21,321 nt of DNA from CAYPXN01 sp964470915 (GTDB lineage: Bacteria; UBA10199; JADFYH01). Every line of letters starts with the position of its first letter. Within the stretch, counting starts at the first letter, position 1. A model generated the notes under the pieces. That model ran no database searches and was not told where the DNA came from. It saw nothing but the letters and a program-made list of their open reading frames with translations. Shown piece after piece: positions 14,293-21,321 of this stretch. The position numbers and the translations under genes are program-made. Location: NCBI GenBank assembly GCA_964470915.1, contig CAYYEM010000029.1, positions 1-21,321 of the forward strand, in the 5' to 3' direction.

Positions 14293-15264
14293 ATGGCGAT
14301 CTCCTTCAAAAAAGAATTTGGTTTTTGGCAATTGGTAGTGGTGTTGGCCATGTTGGCTCTTTTTGGCTTAATGCTCGTCTATGGATTGCAGCCCCAAACT
14401 TTTGATTCCCGTTTAAAAAAAGCTGAAAAACTTTGGAAGTCGAAGAAATATGACGAAGCGATTTCTGTCTATCTTTCAGCGATTGAAAAAGATCCACAAA
14501 ATCCAAAAGTACCCGATATTTTATTGCAGGTAGGAGATATCTATAACATTTCCTTAAATCAGATGGACAAGGCCGTGCAGACTTATAATTTACTGAGTGT
14601 GCGTTATCCCGCCAGTGATTATGCACTTCAGGCCTTTATCAAAAAAGGAGAGATTTATTTTGGTTCTGACCAATTTGATAAAGCCCTCAAAGAATATCAA
14701 AATATTCTCGAAAATTTCCCAAACATAAAAGATCGCGAAGTGTATCGATTGCGTATGGGAATTTCTCATTTAAAACTTAAACAATATGAAGCGGCACGAA
14801 GAGAATTTAAAAAAATTCTCGATAATAATCTTAAAACCTCTTTAGCGGACCAGGTGCTTTTTCATACGGCGAACAGTTATTTTTTAGAAGGGAGCCCTTC
14901 TTTGGCGATTCCGATTTATCAGTCTATCATTCAGAATTATCCGAAGAGCACATTGGTGAGTGAAGCAAAATTTAATATGGCAGATTGCTATGAGAGTATG
15001 GAAGAGTTTGATAAGGCATTAGTGATTTACGATGAAATTAAAACGACGTATCCAAATCCTAAAGTGATTGAATGGCAAATTGAAAAAAACAAGGAAAGAA
15101 AAGTAGAAGCTGAAAAAAGAAAAGCTAAAATGCTTTTGGAACAAAAGAAGATGTTAGAGAGTCGAAAAGCTACTGAAAACATCAAGCCTACTTCTCCTCC
15201 TTCGGGGATTTCAGATAAGGTTAGGAAGGATATTATCCGTGATATTTATCAGAACTATAAGTGA
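14293..15264 (+). CDS. Membrane-anchored TPR-repeat protein
   Basis: A 323-residue protein with one N-terminal membrane segment (about residues 11-31, WQLVVVLAMLALFGLMLVYG) and no cleavage site, so it is anchored with the rest in the periplasm. Residues about 40-255 form TPR-like repeats (KKYDEAISVYLSAIEKDP, DQFDKALKEYQNILENFP, EEFDKALVIYDEIKTTYP). Residues about 260-292 are a Lys/Glu-rich coiled coil, and the end is SDKVRKDIIRDIYQNYK. The repeat spacing resembles CpoB/YbgF and BamD, suggesting a scaffold role in envelope assembly, but no specific partner is shown. AGAGAGGG precedes the ATG. Its end overlaps the next gene by 26 bases. Confidence 0.82.
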   Translation: MAISFKKEFGFWQLVVVLAMLALFGLMLVYGLQPQTFDSRLKKAEKLWKSKKYDEAISVYLSAIEKDPQNPKVPDILLQVGDIYNISLNQMDKAVQTYNLLSVRYPASDYALQAFIKKGEIYFGSDQFDKALKEYQNILENFPNIKDREVYRLRMGISHLKLKQYEAARREFKKILDNNLKTSLADQVLFHTANSYFLEGSPSLAIPIYQSIIQNYPKSTLVSEAKFNMADCYESMEEFDKALVIYDEIKTTYPNPKVIEWQIEKNKERKVEAEKRKAKMLLEQKKMLESRKATENIKPTSPPSGISDKVRKDIIRDIYQNYK

Positions 15265-15760
15265 GCGATCTTCCTCGTCTGTTCTTTTGAAAAAAGCAGG
15301 TAAAAAAAGAGCACCTCTATTTCAAAAGGAGAGGTTTTATATAATACTTTTCCTATTTGTTTTGTTTGTTTCATGTGGAAGTACAGGAAAATCCAAGAAA
15401 GAAATTGTTATTACAACTCTCCAACCCGCACAAAAAATTTATTTAAAAGCAGAAGTAGCCGCAGATGATGCAAGTCGTATGCAGGGTTTGATGTTTAGGA
15501 AGTCGATGGGAAAAAAAGAAGGCATGATATTTTTATTTCCTTCGGAACATCTTATGCCTTTTTGGATGCACAATACTTATATTCCTTTAGACATTATTTT
15601 TATTAACTCAAAAAATGAAATTGTAGATATTTCAGAAAATACAAAACCTCTTTCAGATGAATTGATTCTACCTCGTGTGCTTTATCGTTATGCTTTAGAA
15701 GTGAATGGTGGTTTTGTGAAAGAGCATCAGATTAAAATAGGAGATAAGATAAATTTCTAA
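15239..15760 (+). CDS. DUF192 family lipoprotein
   Basis: A 173-residue protein with a DUF192 domain, a small beta fold found in archaea and bacteria with no settled function. The family core is clear: SRMQGLMFRKSMGKKEGMIF, MPFWMHNTYIPLDIIFIN and ALEVNGGFVKEHQIKIGD. The N-terminal part has a hydrophobic stretch ending VLFVSCGS, a lipobox with C46, so it is probably anchored to a membrane by lipid. The start is GTG at 15239 with AGGAAGGA eight bases upstream; a TTG at 15287 would give a shorter signal but has no ribosome binding site. The 26-base overlap with the TPR gene indicates coupling. Confidence 0.85.
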   Translation: MIFIRTISERSSSSVLLKKAGKKRAPLFQKERFYIILFLFVLFVSCGSTGKSKKEIVITTLQPAQKIYLKAEVAADDASRMQGLMFRKSMGKKEGMIFLFPSEHLMPFWMHNTYIPLDIIFINSKNEIVDISENTKPLSDELILPRVLYRYALEVNGGFVKEHQIKIGDKINF

Positions 15761-15789
15761 AAAAAAAGGGGCGAGCTTAGCTCGCCCCT
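15759..15789 (-). terminator. Hairpin plus T-run ending the parvulin gene; GTAGGGGC-type repeat
   Basis: AGGGGCGAGCT-T-AGCTCGCCCCT (15767-15789) is a perfect eleven-base-pair stem with a one-base centre. On the minus strand it is followed by nine T residues, the form of an intrinsic terminator for the parvulin gene. Its outer bases match those of the palindrome at 1986-2013, so a dispersed repeat may serve as the terminator. Confidence 0.8.
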
Positions 15790-15818
15790 ACAACAAGATA
15801 GAATCAAGACGAAATATC

Positions 15819-16835
15819 TTACTTTGCTGGTTTGCTTTCTGCTGCTTTACTTTCTGCAGTTTTGGTTTCAGCAGGTTTTGTTTCTCCGATGGGTTGTATT
15901 CCGACTTCAGGTTTTCCAGGGCTAGGTTCAGCGAGGCTTACATCTAAAAATTGAATTTTATATTCTTTTTTCAAATCAGCCATCACCGCGTTTTTAGTTT
16001 CACCACGAATTTTAAATTTGATCGGATTACTGACCTCATCAAAAGGTTGAACTTTTTTCTCTTCAGTTACTTTTATAATGTGCCAGCCATCTTTTGCCTG
16101 GATGGGTTCAGAGTATTGATCTTTGTTTAATTTAAAAGCGGTATCGACTAAATTTTTGTAATCAAGTCTTTCCATTCTTTTATCACCAGGAGTGAGATAA
16201 CCCATTTCACCACCCCGAGCTGCGCTCGCTTTGTCATCGCTCATATTTTTAACGACTTCATCCCAAGCTTCTCCGCTTTTGAGTTTTGAATAAGCTTCTT
16301 TAGCCTTTGCTTCAGCTTCTGCATTAGCTTTTTTCTTTTCCTCTTCAGAAGGAGGTGCAGGAGGTTTGCCAGGGCTAGGAGGAGGCATTTTAGGTTGGTT
16401 GGAGAAAAAGATTTGAGAGACTTTGACTCGTTCAAATTCTTTATCTTTGTTTTTATCGTAATAGTCTTTGGCTCGCTTGTTTACTTCTTCATCGATTAAA
16501 GATTGTGCGATAATCACTCGAGTGTAGAGCTCAGCTTTATCTTTGACTTCAGGAAGCTTGTCGATTCCTCGTTTAATACTTTCTTGATAAAGTAACTCCT
16601 GCTCAATTAAATTATCGAGCACTCTTTTTTTGCCCATAGGACTTTCAAGTTGGGCTTTAATTCCAGGATTAATCTTTTGCAGAAGGTCTAGGTAACCTTC
16701 ATGGATTTTCTCATCTCCCACTCGCACGAGAGGTTTTCCTTCTGAAATAGCTTTATCGATATTGCTTGAAGTACGGCTGCCACAGGCTGAGGCCAGGGCT
16801 GCAAGAGCGAAAACAGCAATCAGCTTTTTACTCAT
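15819..16835 (-). CDS. Parvulin-type peptidyl-prolyl isomerase lipoprotein
   Basis: A 338-residue envelope folding factor of the PpiC/SurA/PrsA type. The signal peptide ends in the lipobox LASAC (C18), with Gly at +2. An N-terminal helical chaperone part (about 30-130) precedes the parvulin domain (about 135-258), with GGEMGYLTPGDKRM, FKLNKDQYSEPIQAKDGWHIIKV and H252. The first conserved His of the fold, usually in an S/RHIL motif, is Gln here (KVSQIFF). A Pro-rich and Ala/Glu/Lys-rich insert fills residues 149-180, and the C-terminus is a Lys/Pro/Ala tail of repeated ETKPAE/ESKAAE units. AAGGAG precedes the ATG. It converges with the DUF192 gene, with a hairpin terminator between them. Confidence 0.87.
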   Translation of the reverse strand: MSKKLIAVFALAALASACGSRTSSNIDKAISEGKPLVRVGDEKIHEGYLDLLQKINPGIKAQLESPMGKKRVLDNLIEQELLYQESIKRGIDKLPEVKDKAELYTRVIIAQSLIDEEVNKRAKDYYDKNKDKEFERVKVSQIFFSNQPKMPPPSPGKPPAPPSEEEKKKANAEAEAKAKEAYSKLKSGEAWDEVVKNMSDDKASAARGGEMGYLTPGDKRMERLDYKNLVDTAFKLNKDQYSEPIQAKDGWHIIKVTEEKKVQPFDEVSNPIKFKIRGETKNAVMADLKKEYKIQFLDVSLAEPSPGKPEVGIQPIGETKPAETKTAESKAAESKPAK

Positions 16836-17048
16836 ATATACTTACTCCTTCATTAGGTTAATTAATGACACAATGCACAATTTAAACATTTTGAGGAACT
16901 ATTTAAATGTAAATTTGAATTAAAATCAATAAAAGTTGTTTAAAAAATGTCTCGATGCGTCATTTTATAAAAAATAAGATTAGCAACTTCAACTGCTTTT
17001 CCTCGATACTTTACAATAATTAAATCATATTAAAAAAAGTTCGTATCC

Positions 17049-19865
17049 ATGACAAACATCACAAGAGGGGATTCAATCTTGCAAAGGGCGCAAGTGAGAA
17101 GTGGATGTTCGTTGACTGCATCACAGTTGCGAATGGATTCCATGATGCATTCCTTTGTCTCCAGTGCTACTGATGGCAACATGCTTGCGGCCATGATGGT
17201 GGGAGGGCTCGCAGGTCGTTTCGTAAAGTTGGGTACACTTTCTGCTTCCTCAAATTTTGTGACTCGCCCGCTTGCACAAGGGCTTGCCTTGTTTGGTGAA
17301 GCCAGTGCTTTTGAAGGTACCCATCGTCTTTTACAAGTTGCTCAAGGACAAGCTTCTTCAGACATTCTTCGTTGGGGAGGTGAGTTGGGTTTAGGTCGTG
17401 GTATTCTTCATTCGCTGATTACCTTTACATCATTGCATGCAGTGGGTGGGCTCTCTAAAAATCACAATGTGGTTTTACAACATGCTTTTCAAAGCAGTAC
17501 TCTGGTGGCTAGCCATGAAATAGCAGCTCGCTTGGGCTTACAAGCGCATAATGAAAATGATTTGATGACTCAACTCGTTGAGGCTGAAATTTCTAATCTT
17601 CAATTTGGTTTGAGTAAAAGCTTGATTCATGTAGCTTTCCCAGCGATCGCTTCTTTTGAGAGGTCCGTTGAGCTACAATCTGAAATAGCCAATCGTTCCG
17701 TTCAGCGTTTAGAAAGAAACCCATTTCTTGTTACGAGGATGTCTGCGCTTCCTTTGCCTGCTCAATTGAACATCATAAAAGAAATAAATTTTACAAACCA
17801 TGATCATGCACTAAGAGATGTATTGGCTGCTAAAGGACAAGATGTTCTAATCGTTCCTCAAACTTTAGGTGAGGCAGAGGCACATTCTGCACTAGCACGC
17901 TTGTGGTTTGATTTAGAACCCCATGTAAGTGAATATAGAAGTTTGAGGCTCCAAGTAGGTGGAGTGAAATTAGCATATGGTGAATTCTCAGGAGAAACTT
18001 TTCAGCGTTTAAAGGAAGGATCGAGTGAAGTAATTACTTTACCTCGCCAAGGTACTTTGATTGAAGTATCGCACAGCAAAGATAATTTTGAAGAGACTTA
18101 CTCATTTTTAAGGAGTCTTTACAGAGAAGATAAGAAACGCTCACGTGAATCACACCTTGAAGAAAATTCAAATATTCGAACTTTTTATTCAGAGTCAATC
18201 GCCTTTGAACTTCGTCGTGGTATCTATACACACTATGAACAAATGCGCCGTTGGGTGCATGAAGTTTCTCCTGAAATTATTGTAATGAATGAACAGTTAA
18301 AGCGAAATGAAGCGCTTACACCTGATCAAAAGGCACGTTTGTCTGAATTGAAAAAGAGAGATAGTCAATGGTTAGAAGAGTTTCAAGAATTTCGCAATCT
18401 GTGGCGTTGGATGGAGTCAAATAAGAGCAAAGCTGTTAAAGCGGAAGAATCAGAGGGGCCTTCTGTTCGGCAAGTGTTACATGATTTAAATAATCGCCTT
18501 TCAGCTTTAATGACAGTAAGTGCGGATATTAGTTTGTTAGAATATGGAATGGTGGTGAGTGAGGGGTTGATTCATTCGACGCAAACCTCTACTCATTTGA
18601 CAGTAGCGAGTGCCGTGAATGAAGGAATTGGAATGGCGTTGGGAGTCGCAAGTCGGGCAGGAATCGAAATAAAAGGTTTAGATGGTATGCCTGAGCGTTT
18701 TCAACAGGTTTTACTCAATGAAGATCCCCATATAGAATTTGCGCTGACAGATGTGATGGGTAATTTGTTGAGTAACGCCATTCGATACGCAGATCCTGCA
18801 AAAGGAAGTGAAGCAATCCAACCGAGAATTACGGCGCATTTTTTAAGAGAAGGTAATTTGGAAATTACAGTGTTTGATCGAGGGATCGGGATATTACCTG
18901 AAAATTTTGATCGCTTAGGTGAAGAGGGTTTTCGAGAAGCTCGCAAAGAGGTGCAAGGCAGTAGTGGGCATGGTATTGCTTCGGTCATTAATATTTTAAG
19001 AGAACGAGGCTGGGGACCTTTGTGGGTGAGAAGTGTGGTAGGCGAAGGTTCTGCTTTTCGATTTGTCATTCCAAAATCAGATTTCGTAAAAGCAGAAGGT
19101 TTTCAAGCAGATCCAGGTAGTGATTTGGATACATATCGCCCGAATGATCCATTGAGCTATCTAGAAAGAAACTTAAGCGAAGGATTTTTGGTGCCCGCCG
19201 CTTCAATAGATATGGCAATTCCTCTCTTAGTAAGAGATATTCCCGCCGATGTAAGTACCCTACGTATACCAGAGTTAGTGTTTGATAAAATTTTGGATGG
19301 AAGTTTTGAGCATCGTCGTGCTCTTGCCTTACATCGATTATTATCAGGTGCCTTGAAGCCTGAAGAGGTCGTTGCAGTTGATAATGCTTGTGGTTCAAAT
19401 GCAAATTTATTTCTTTCTTTGCTTCGAATGGGTTCTCGGGTGTGGGTGAAGGAGCCTGATATAGAGGGTCACGCGATCAATTTTGTCGATAGGGAATCTT
19501 TAAGTTCAGATATGCAAGCTCGTTTACAGGTTTCCGAATTGAGTAATATCAATGAGCCTATGCCCTCTCCTGCAAGAGTAGCTTATTGGTCAAATCCTAA
19601 CTATGGAAATTTTGCTCTTCCGGAAGGAAGCCGATTTGTAGAATATTTATCTAGAGATGTTGGAGTGGGAGGATATTTGGTAATACAAAATGGTAGAGGT
19701 GTTTTTGAAAGAGAGACACGCTCTTTCGATTTTGATCCTTTAAAATGGCGACTAGTATATCAGTCCCCGAGTCAAACAGGTTCACAGGATATTTTAGATG
19801 AACGTGTTTTACCCACTACAAGTGGTAAGCCCAATGCCATTTTTATTTATCAACGTATTCAATAA
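17049..19865 (+). CDS. Histidine-kinase-like protein fused to methyltransferase-like domain
   Basis: A 938-residue multi-domain protein. Residues 1-210 are an unrecognised Ala/Gly-rich, partly hydrophobic region; about 220-370 is also unassigned. About 380-465 is helical and coiled-coil-like. From 474 there is a dimerisation-helix motif VLHDLNNRLSAL with H478, then an HATPase core: N-box VMGNLLSNAIRYADPA (N572, N576), G1 box FDRGIGI (610-615) and G2 region GSSGHGIASV (637-646). Residues about 700-938 resemble a Rossmann methyltransferase: VVAVDNACGSNANLFL (774-789), KEPD (801-804) and YWSNPNYG (846-853). No receiver domain or response regulator is adjacent. No ribosome binding site stands before the ATG. 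The kinase-like core is well supported; the methyltransferase-like call is moderate and the N-terminal part is unknown. Confidence 0.75.
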   Translation: MTNITRGDSILQRAQVRSGCSLTASQLRMDSMMHSFVSSATDGNMLAAMMVGGLAGRFVKLGTLSASSNFVTRPLAQGLALFGEASAFEGTHRLLQVAQGQASSDILRWGGELGLGRGILHSLITFTSLHAVGGLSKNHNVVLQHAFQSSTLVASHEIAARLGLQAHNENDLMTQLVEAEISNLQFGLSKSLIHVAFPAIASFERSVELQSEIANRSVQRLERNPFLVTRMSALPLPAQLNIIKEINFTNHDHALRDVLAAKGQDVLIVPQTLGEAEAHSALARLWFDLEPHVSEYRSLRLQVGGVKLAYGEFSGETFQRLKEGSSEVITLPRQGTLIEVSHSKDNFEETYSFLRSLYREDKKRSRESHLEENSNIRTFYSESIAFELRRGIYTHYEQMRRWVHEVSPEIIVMNEQLKRNEALTPDQKARLSELKKRDSQWLEEFQEFRNLWRWMESNKSKAVKAEESEGPSVRQVLHDLNNRLSALMTVSADISLLEYGMVVSEGLIHSTQTSTHLTVASAVNEGIGMALGVASRAGIEIKGLDGMPERFQQVLLNEDPHIEFALTDVMGNLLSNAIRYADPAKGSEAIQPRITAHFLREGNLEITVFDRGIGILPENFDRLGEEGFREARKEVQGSSGHGIASVINILRERGWGPLWVRSVVGEGSAFRFVIPKSDFVKAEGFQADPGSDLDTYRPNDPLSYLERNLSEGFLVPAASIDMAIPLLVRDIPADVSTLRIPELVFDKILDGSFEHRRALALHRLLSGALKPEEVVAVDNACGSNANLFLSLLRMGSRVWVKEPDIEGHAINFVDRESLSSDMQARLQVSELSNINEPMPSPARVAYWSNPNYGNFALPEGSRFVEYLSRDVGVGGYLVIQNGRGVFERETRSFDFDPLKWRLVYQSPSQTGSQDILDERVLPTTSGKPNAIFIYQRIQ

Positions 19866-19906
19866 ATTTTCTTTAAAATAATCATTTCCCATCATAGTCT
19901 TGCTCT

Positions 19907-20359
19907 ATGAATCAAAAACTGATTTCGTTTTTTGCCACAGGAGCGGGCGTAGGCTTTCTTCCTGGACCACAAGGTACTTATGGAACTGTAGTAGCGGTGT
20001 TGCTTTATTGGTCCGTCGCTCACTTGCCCACTTGGCACTACTTACTTTTTACTTTTACCTTCTCCCTTTTTTCCATTTGGATTGCAGGCCTCGCAGAACA
20101 GTCTTTTCAAGAACACGATAGCGAAAAAATAGTGATCGATGAAATTGCAGGATATTTAGTAACGATGCTTTTTCTTCCTTTTAGTTGGAAGTATGTGGTG
20201 GCGGGTTTTGTTATTTTTCGCCTCTTTGATATTCTGAAGCCCTGGCCCATTTGTCTCATCGATAAAAAATGGAAAGGGGGCTGGGGAGTGGTGGGAGATG
20301 ATTTGCTGGCGGGTATTTTAGGCTGTGGGGTGATGCAGATTTTGAGAGGGTGGATATAA
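19907..20359 (+). CDS. pgpA: Phosphatidylglycerophosphatase A
   Basis: This inner-membrane enzyme removes the phosphate from phosphatidylglycerophosphate to form phosphatidylglycerol. The 150-residue protein has all the family motifs: GVGFLPGPQGTYGT (14-27), IDEIAGYLV (77-85), FRLFDILKPWPI (104-115) and GVVGDDLLAG (127-136), with several membrane segments between. The acidic residues of the IDE and GDD motifs are the expected metal-binding and catalytic ones. The length is close to the usual 150-170. No ribosome binding site is obvious before the ATG. It is only 41 bases after the fusion gene and may be co-transcribed with it, though no functional link is apparent. Confidence 0.94.
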   Translation: MNQKLISFFATGAGVGFLPGPQGTYGTVVAVLLYWSVAHLPTWHYLLFTFTFSLFSIWIAGLAEQSFQEHDSEKIVIDEIAGYLVTMLFLPFSWKYVVAGFVIFRLFDILKPWPICLIDKKWKGGWGVVGDDLLAGILGCGVMQILRGWI

Positions 20360-20362
20360 GTC

Positions 20363-20493
20363 TGTTAACAGTTTGTTGACAAAGTATATTCTTGTGGTTC
20401 GACAAGCTCACCACGAACGGTCAGGTCAAATATAAATAGGAATAAACCGTTCATCCTGAGCTTGTCGAAGGATCAATTTAGGTTTGTTAACAG
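20363..20493. repeat. TGTTAACAG direct repeats flanking a palindromic element
   Basis: Nine-base copies at 20363-20371 and 20485-20493 bracket 113 bases that contain the TTCGACAAGC inverted repeat. They could be a target-site duplication, but the motif itself contains the GTTAAC palindrome, so chance is possible. Confidence 0.4.
20398..20469. repeat. TTCGACAAGC inverted repeat, 24-bp arms
   Basis: Arms 20398-20421 and 20446-20469 are reverse complements with three mismatches and a 24-base loop. TTCGACAAGCT is shared with 9902-9912. The element lies between two convergent genes, a common site for this type of dispersed palindromic repeat, and may fold into a terminator-like hairpin. Confidence 0.82.
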
Positions 20494-20497
20494 CCTC

Positions 20498-21316
20498 TTA
20501 ATCTTTTTTAGTTTTCGGATCCAAATGATCTAAAAGTAAAATTCCTGCAAAAATAATTTGTCCTTTTTTAGATACTTTGTAAGGCACTTTTCTTTCCAAA
20601 AAGGAGCTTTCAATAAGGCCCCAATTGAAAAGGTCATTCAGGATATCTTGATCAAATCTAAAATAAGGGCGTTGATGGGGGTAAGTGAGAGCGAGTAAAT
20701 GGCCGATTTCTCTTTTTCCCATTTTTTGAGCATCCACAGGCAACTGATTACGAGTTCTAAAGAAATTGGAAAGTATGTAGCCGGATTGGGTCAGTTTATA
20801 ATGAGTGAGTACTTTACCCTTTTCAGATTTTAAATCTTCTCGGCTTGTCAAAAGTCCTCTGCTTTCGAGTTCAGCTAGGTGACTATGTACTTTATAACCT
20901 AAGCTTGTTTTTCTCATGACGGTAAGGGGCTCTAAGTGTTGGCTCTTTTCTTCAAAAGCGGATAAAACTTCTTCATACTCCGTGTTTTCAAATCCAATTC
21001 CTCTTAATTGTAGGTCTGGAGTTCCTGCCACATATCGATACATCAGAATGCCAAGCATCACTATTCCTACACTCGTCATTTTATGATCGTTTACCCAATT
21101 TATGAGAGTTTGGAAGGAGGAATCGGTACTAAAATCAATCCCCGATGCTATCAAACTCAGTGAGGCATTTATCGGGTTTTTAGGAGAGGATAAGATTAAG
21201 GGTTTTGCGTCAAGCACTTGAGATTTTATTTCAAGACTTTTCTCCCAGCGAATCAAGCGATGGCCTGTCGCAAGACCCATGAGGCTAGCGCCTCCTCTCA
21301 TTTGCACATTGCTCAC
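20498..21316 (-). CDS. Membrane protein with two winged-helix-like segments (start uncertain)
   Basis: The frame stays open to the window edge, so the 5' end may lie outside; candidate starts are GTG at 21316, or ATG at 21280, which has AGAGGAGG ten bases upstream. In the 272-residue form, residues 1-80 are unrecognised, about 82-98 is a membrane segment (SVGIVMLGILMYRYVAG) and the rest is soluble. Residues about 115-185 look like a winged helix (LAELESRGLLTSRE, then YKLTQSGYILSNFF), and about 197-260 repeat the pattern (LNDLFNWGLIESS, then YKVSKKGQIIFAGI). This would be a membrane-bound transcription regulator, but DNA binding is inferred from pattern only. It converges with pgpA across a repeat. 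Confidence 0.6.
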   Translation of the reverse strand: MSNVQMRGGASLMGLATGHRLIRWEKSLEIKSQVLDAKPLILSSPKNPINASLSLIASGIDFSTDSSFQTLINWVNDHKMTSVGIVMLGILMYRYVAGTPDLQLRGIGFENTEYEEVLSAFEEKSQHLEPLTVMRKTSLGYKVHSHLAELESRGLLTSREDLKSEKGKVLTHYKLTQSGYILSNFFRTRNQLPVDAQKMGKREIGHLLALTYPHQRPYFRFDQDILNDLFNWGLIESSFLERKVPYKVSKKGQIIFAGILLLDHLDPKTKKD

Positions 21317-21321
21317 TTCAG

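Overview
The window looks like a piece of a metagenome-assembled genome from a Gram-negative bacterium. It is AT-rich, carries outer-membrane porin and beta-barrel genes, lipoproteins and PgpA, and holds a 100-base block of N that marks a scaffold join. Gene style and the short palindromic repeats recall deltaproteobacteria-like lineages, but I cannot place it further from sequence alone. I saw no rRNA, tRNA, CRISPR array or transposase.

Layout. (1) 1-3257, plus strand: the end of pstB, then phoU, a NIP/AqpN-like aquaporin, a thioredoxin-type arsenate reductase and a metal-dependent amidohydrolase. Two junctions in this series are ATGA overlaps. This joins phosphate uptake control to arsenic detoxification: arsenate enters through phosphate transporters, ArsC makes arsenite, and the aquaporin could let it out. 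(2) 3237-9132: a metal-handling block. A minus-strand series encodes a small exported Cys/His protein, an outer-membrane porin, a ZnuA-type binding protein and a ZnuB-type permease, without an ATPase. Across a divergent promoter region lie a second small exported protein, an interrupted outer-membrane protein (assembly gap), an exported rhodanese and a convergent HupE/UreJ-2 membrane protein. (3) 9133-11586: a possible decayed small gene, a small membrane protein, a strong bidirectional terminator, HU flanked by related hairpin repeats, and an unrecognised protein with a C-terminal membrane hairpin. (4) 11703-16835: housekeeping and envelope genes: gyrA, a 117-bp element with 35-bp inverted arms, a membrane-anchored TPR protein, a DUF192 lipoprotein and a convergent parvulin-type lipoprotein. 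(5) 17049-21321: a 938-residue protein with an unrecognised N-terminal part, a histidine-kinase-like core and a methyltransferase-like C-terminal part; pgpA; a palindromic repeat; and a minus-strand membrane protein with two winged-helix-like segments.

The most unusual gene is the 938-residue kinase/methyltransferase-like fusion. The most coherent functional story is the phosphate-arsenic operon with an aquaporin in place of a dedicated arsenite pump. Function calls rest on motifs read by eye; no database search was possible.
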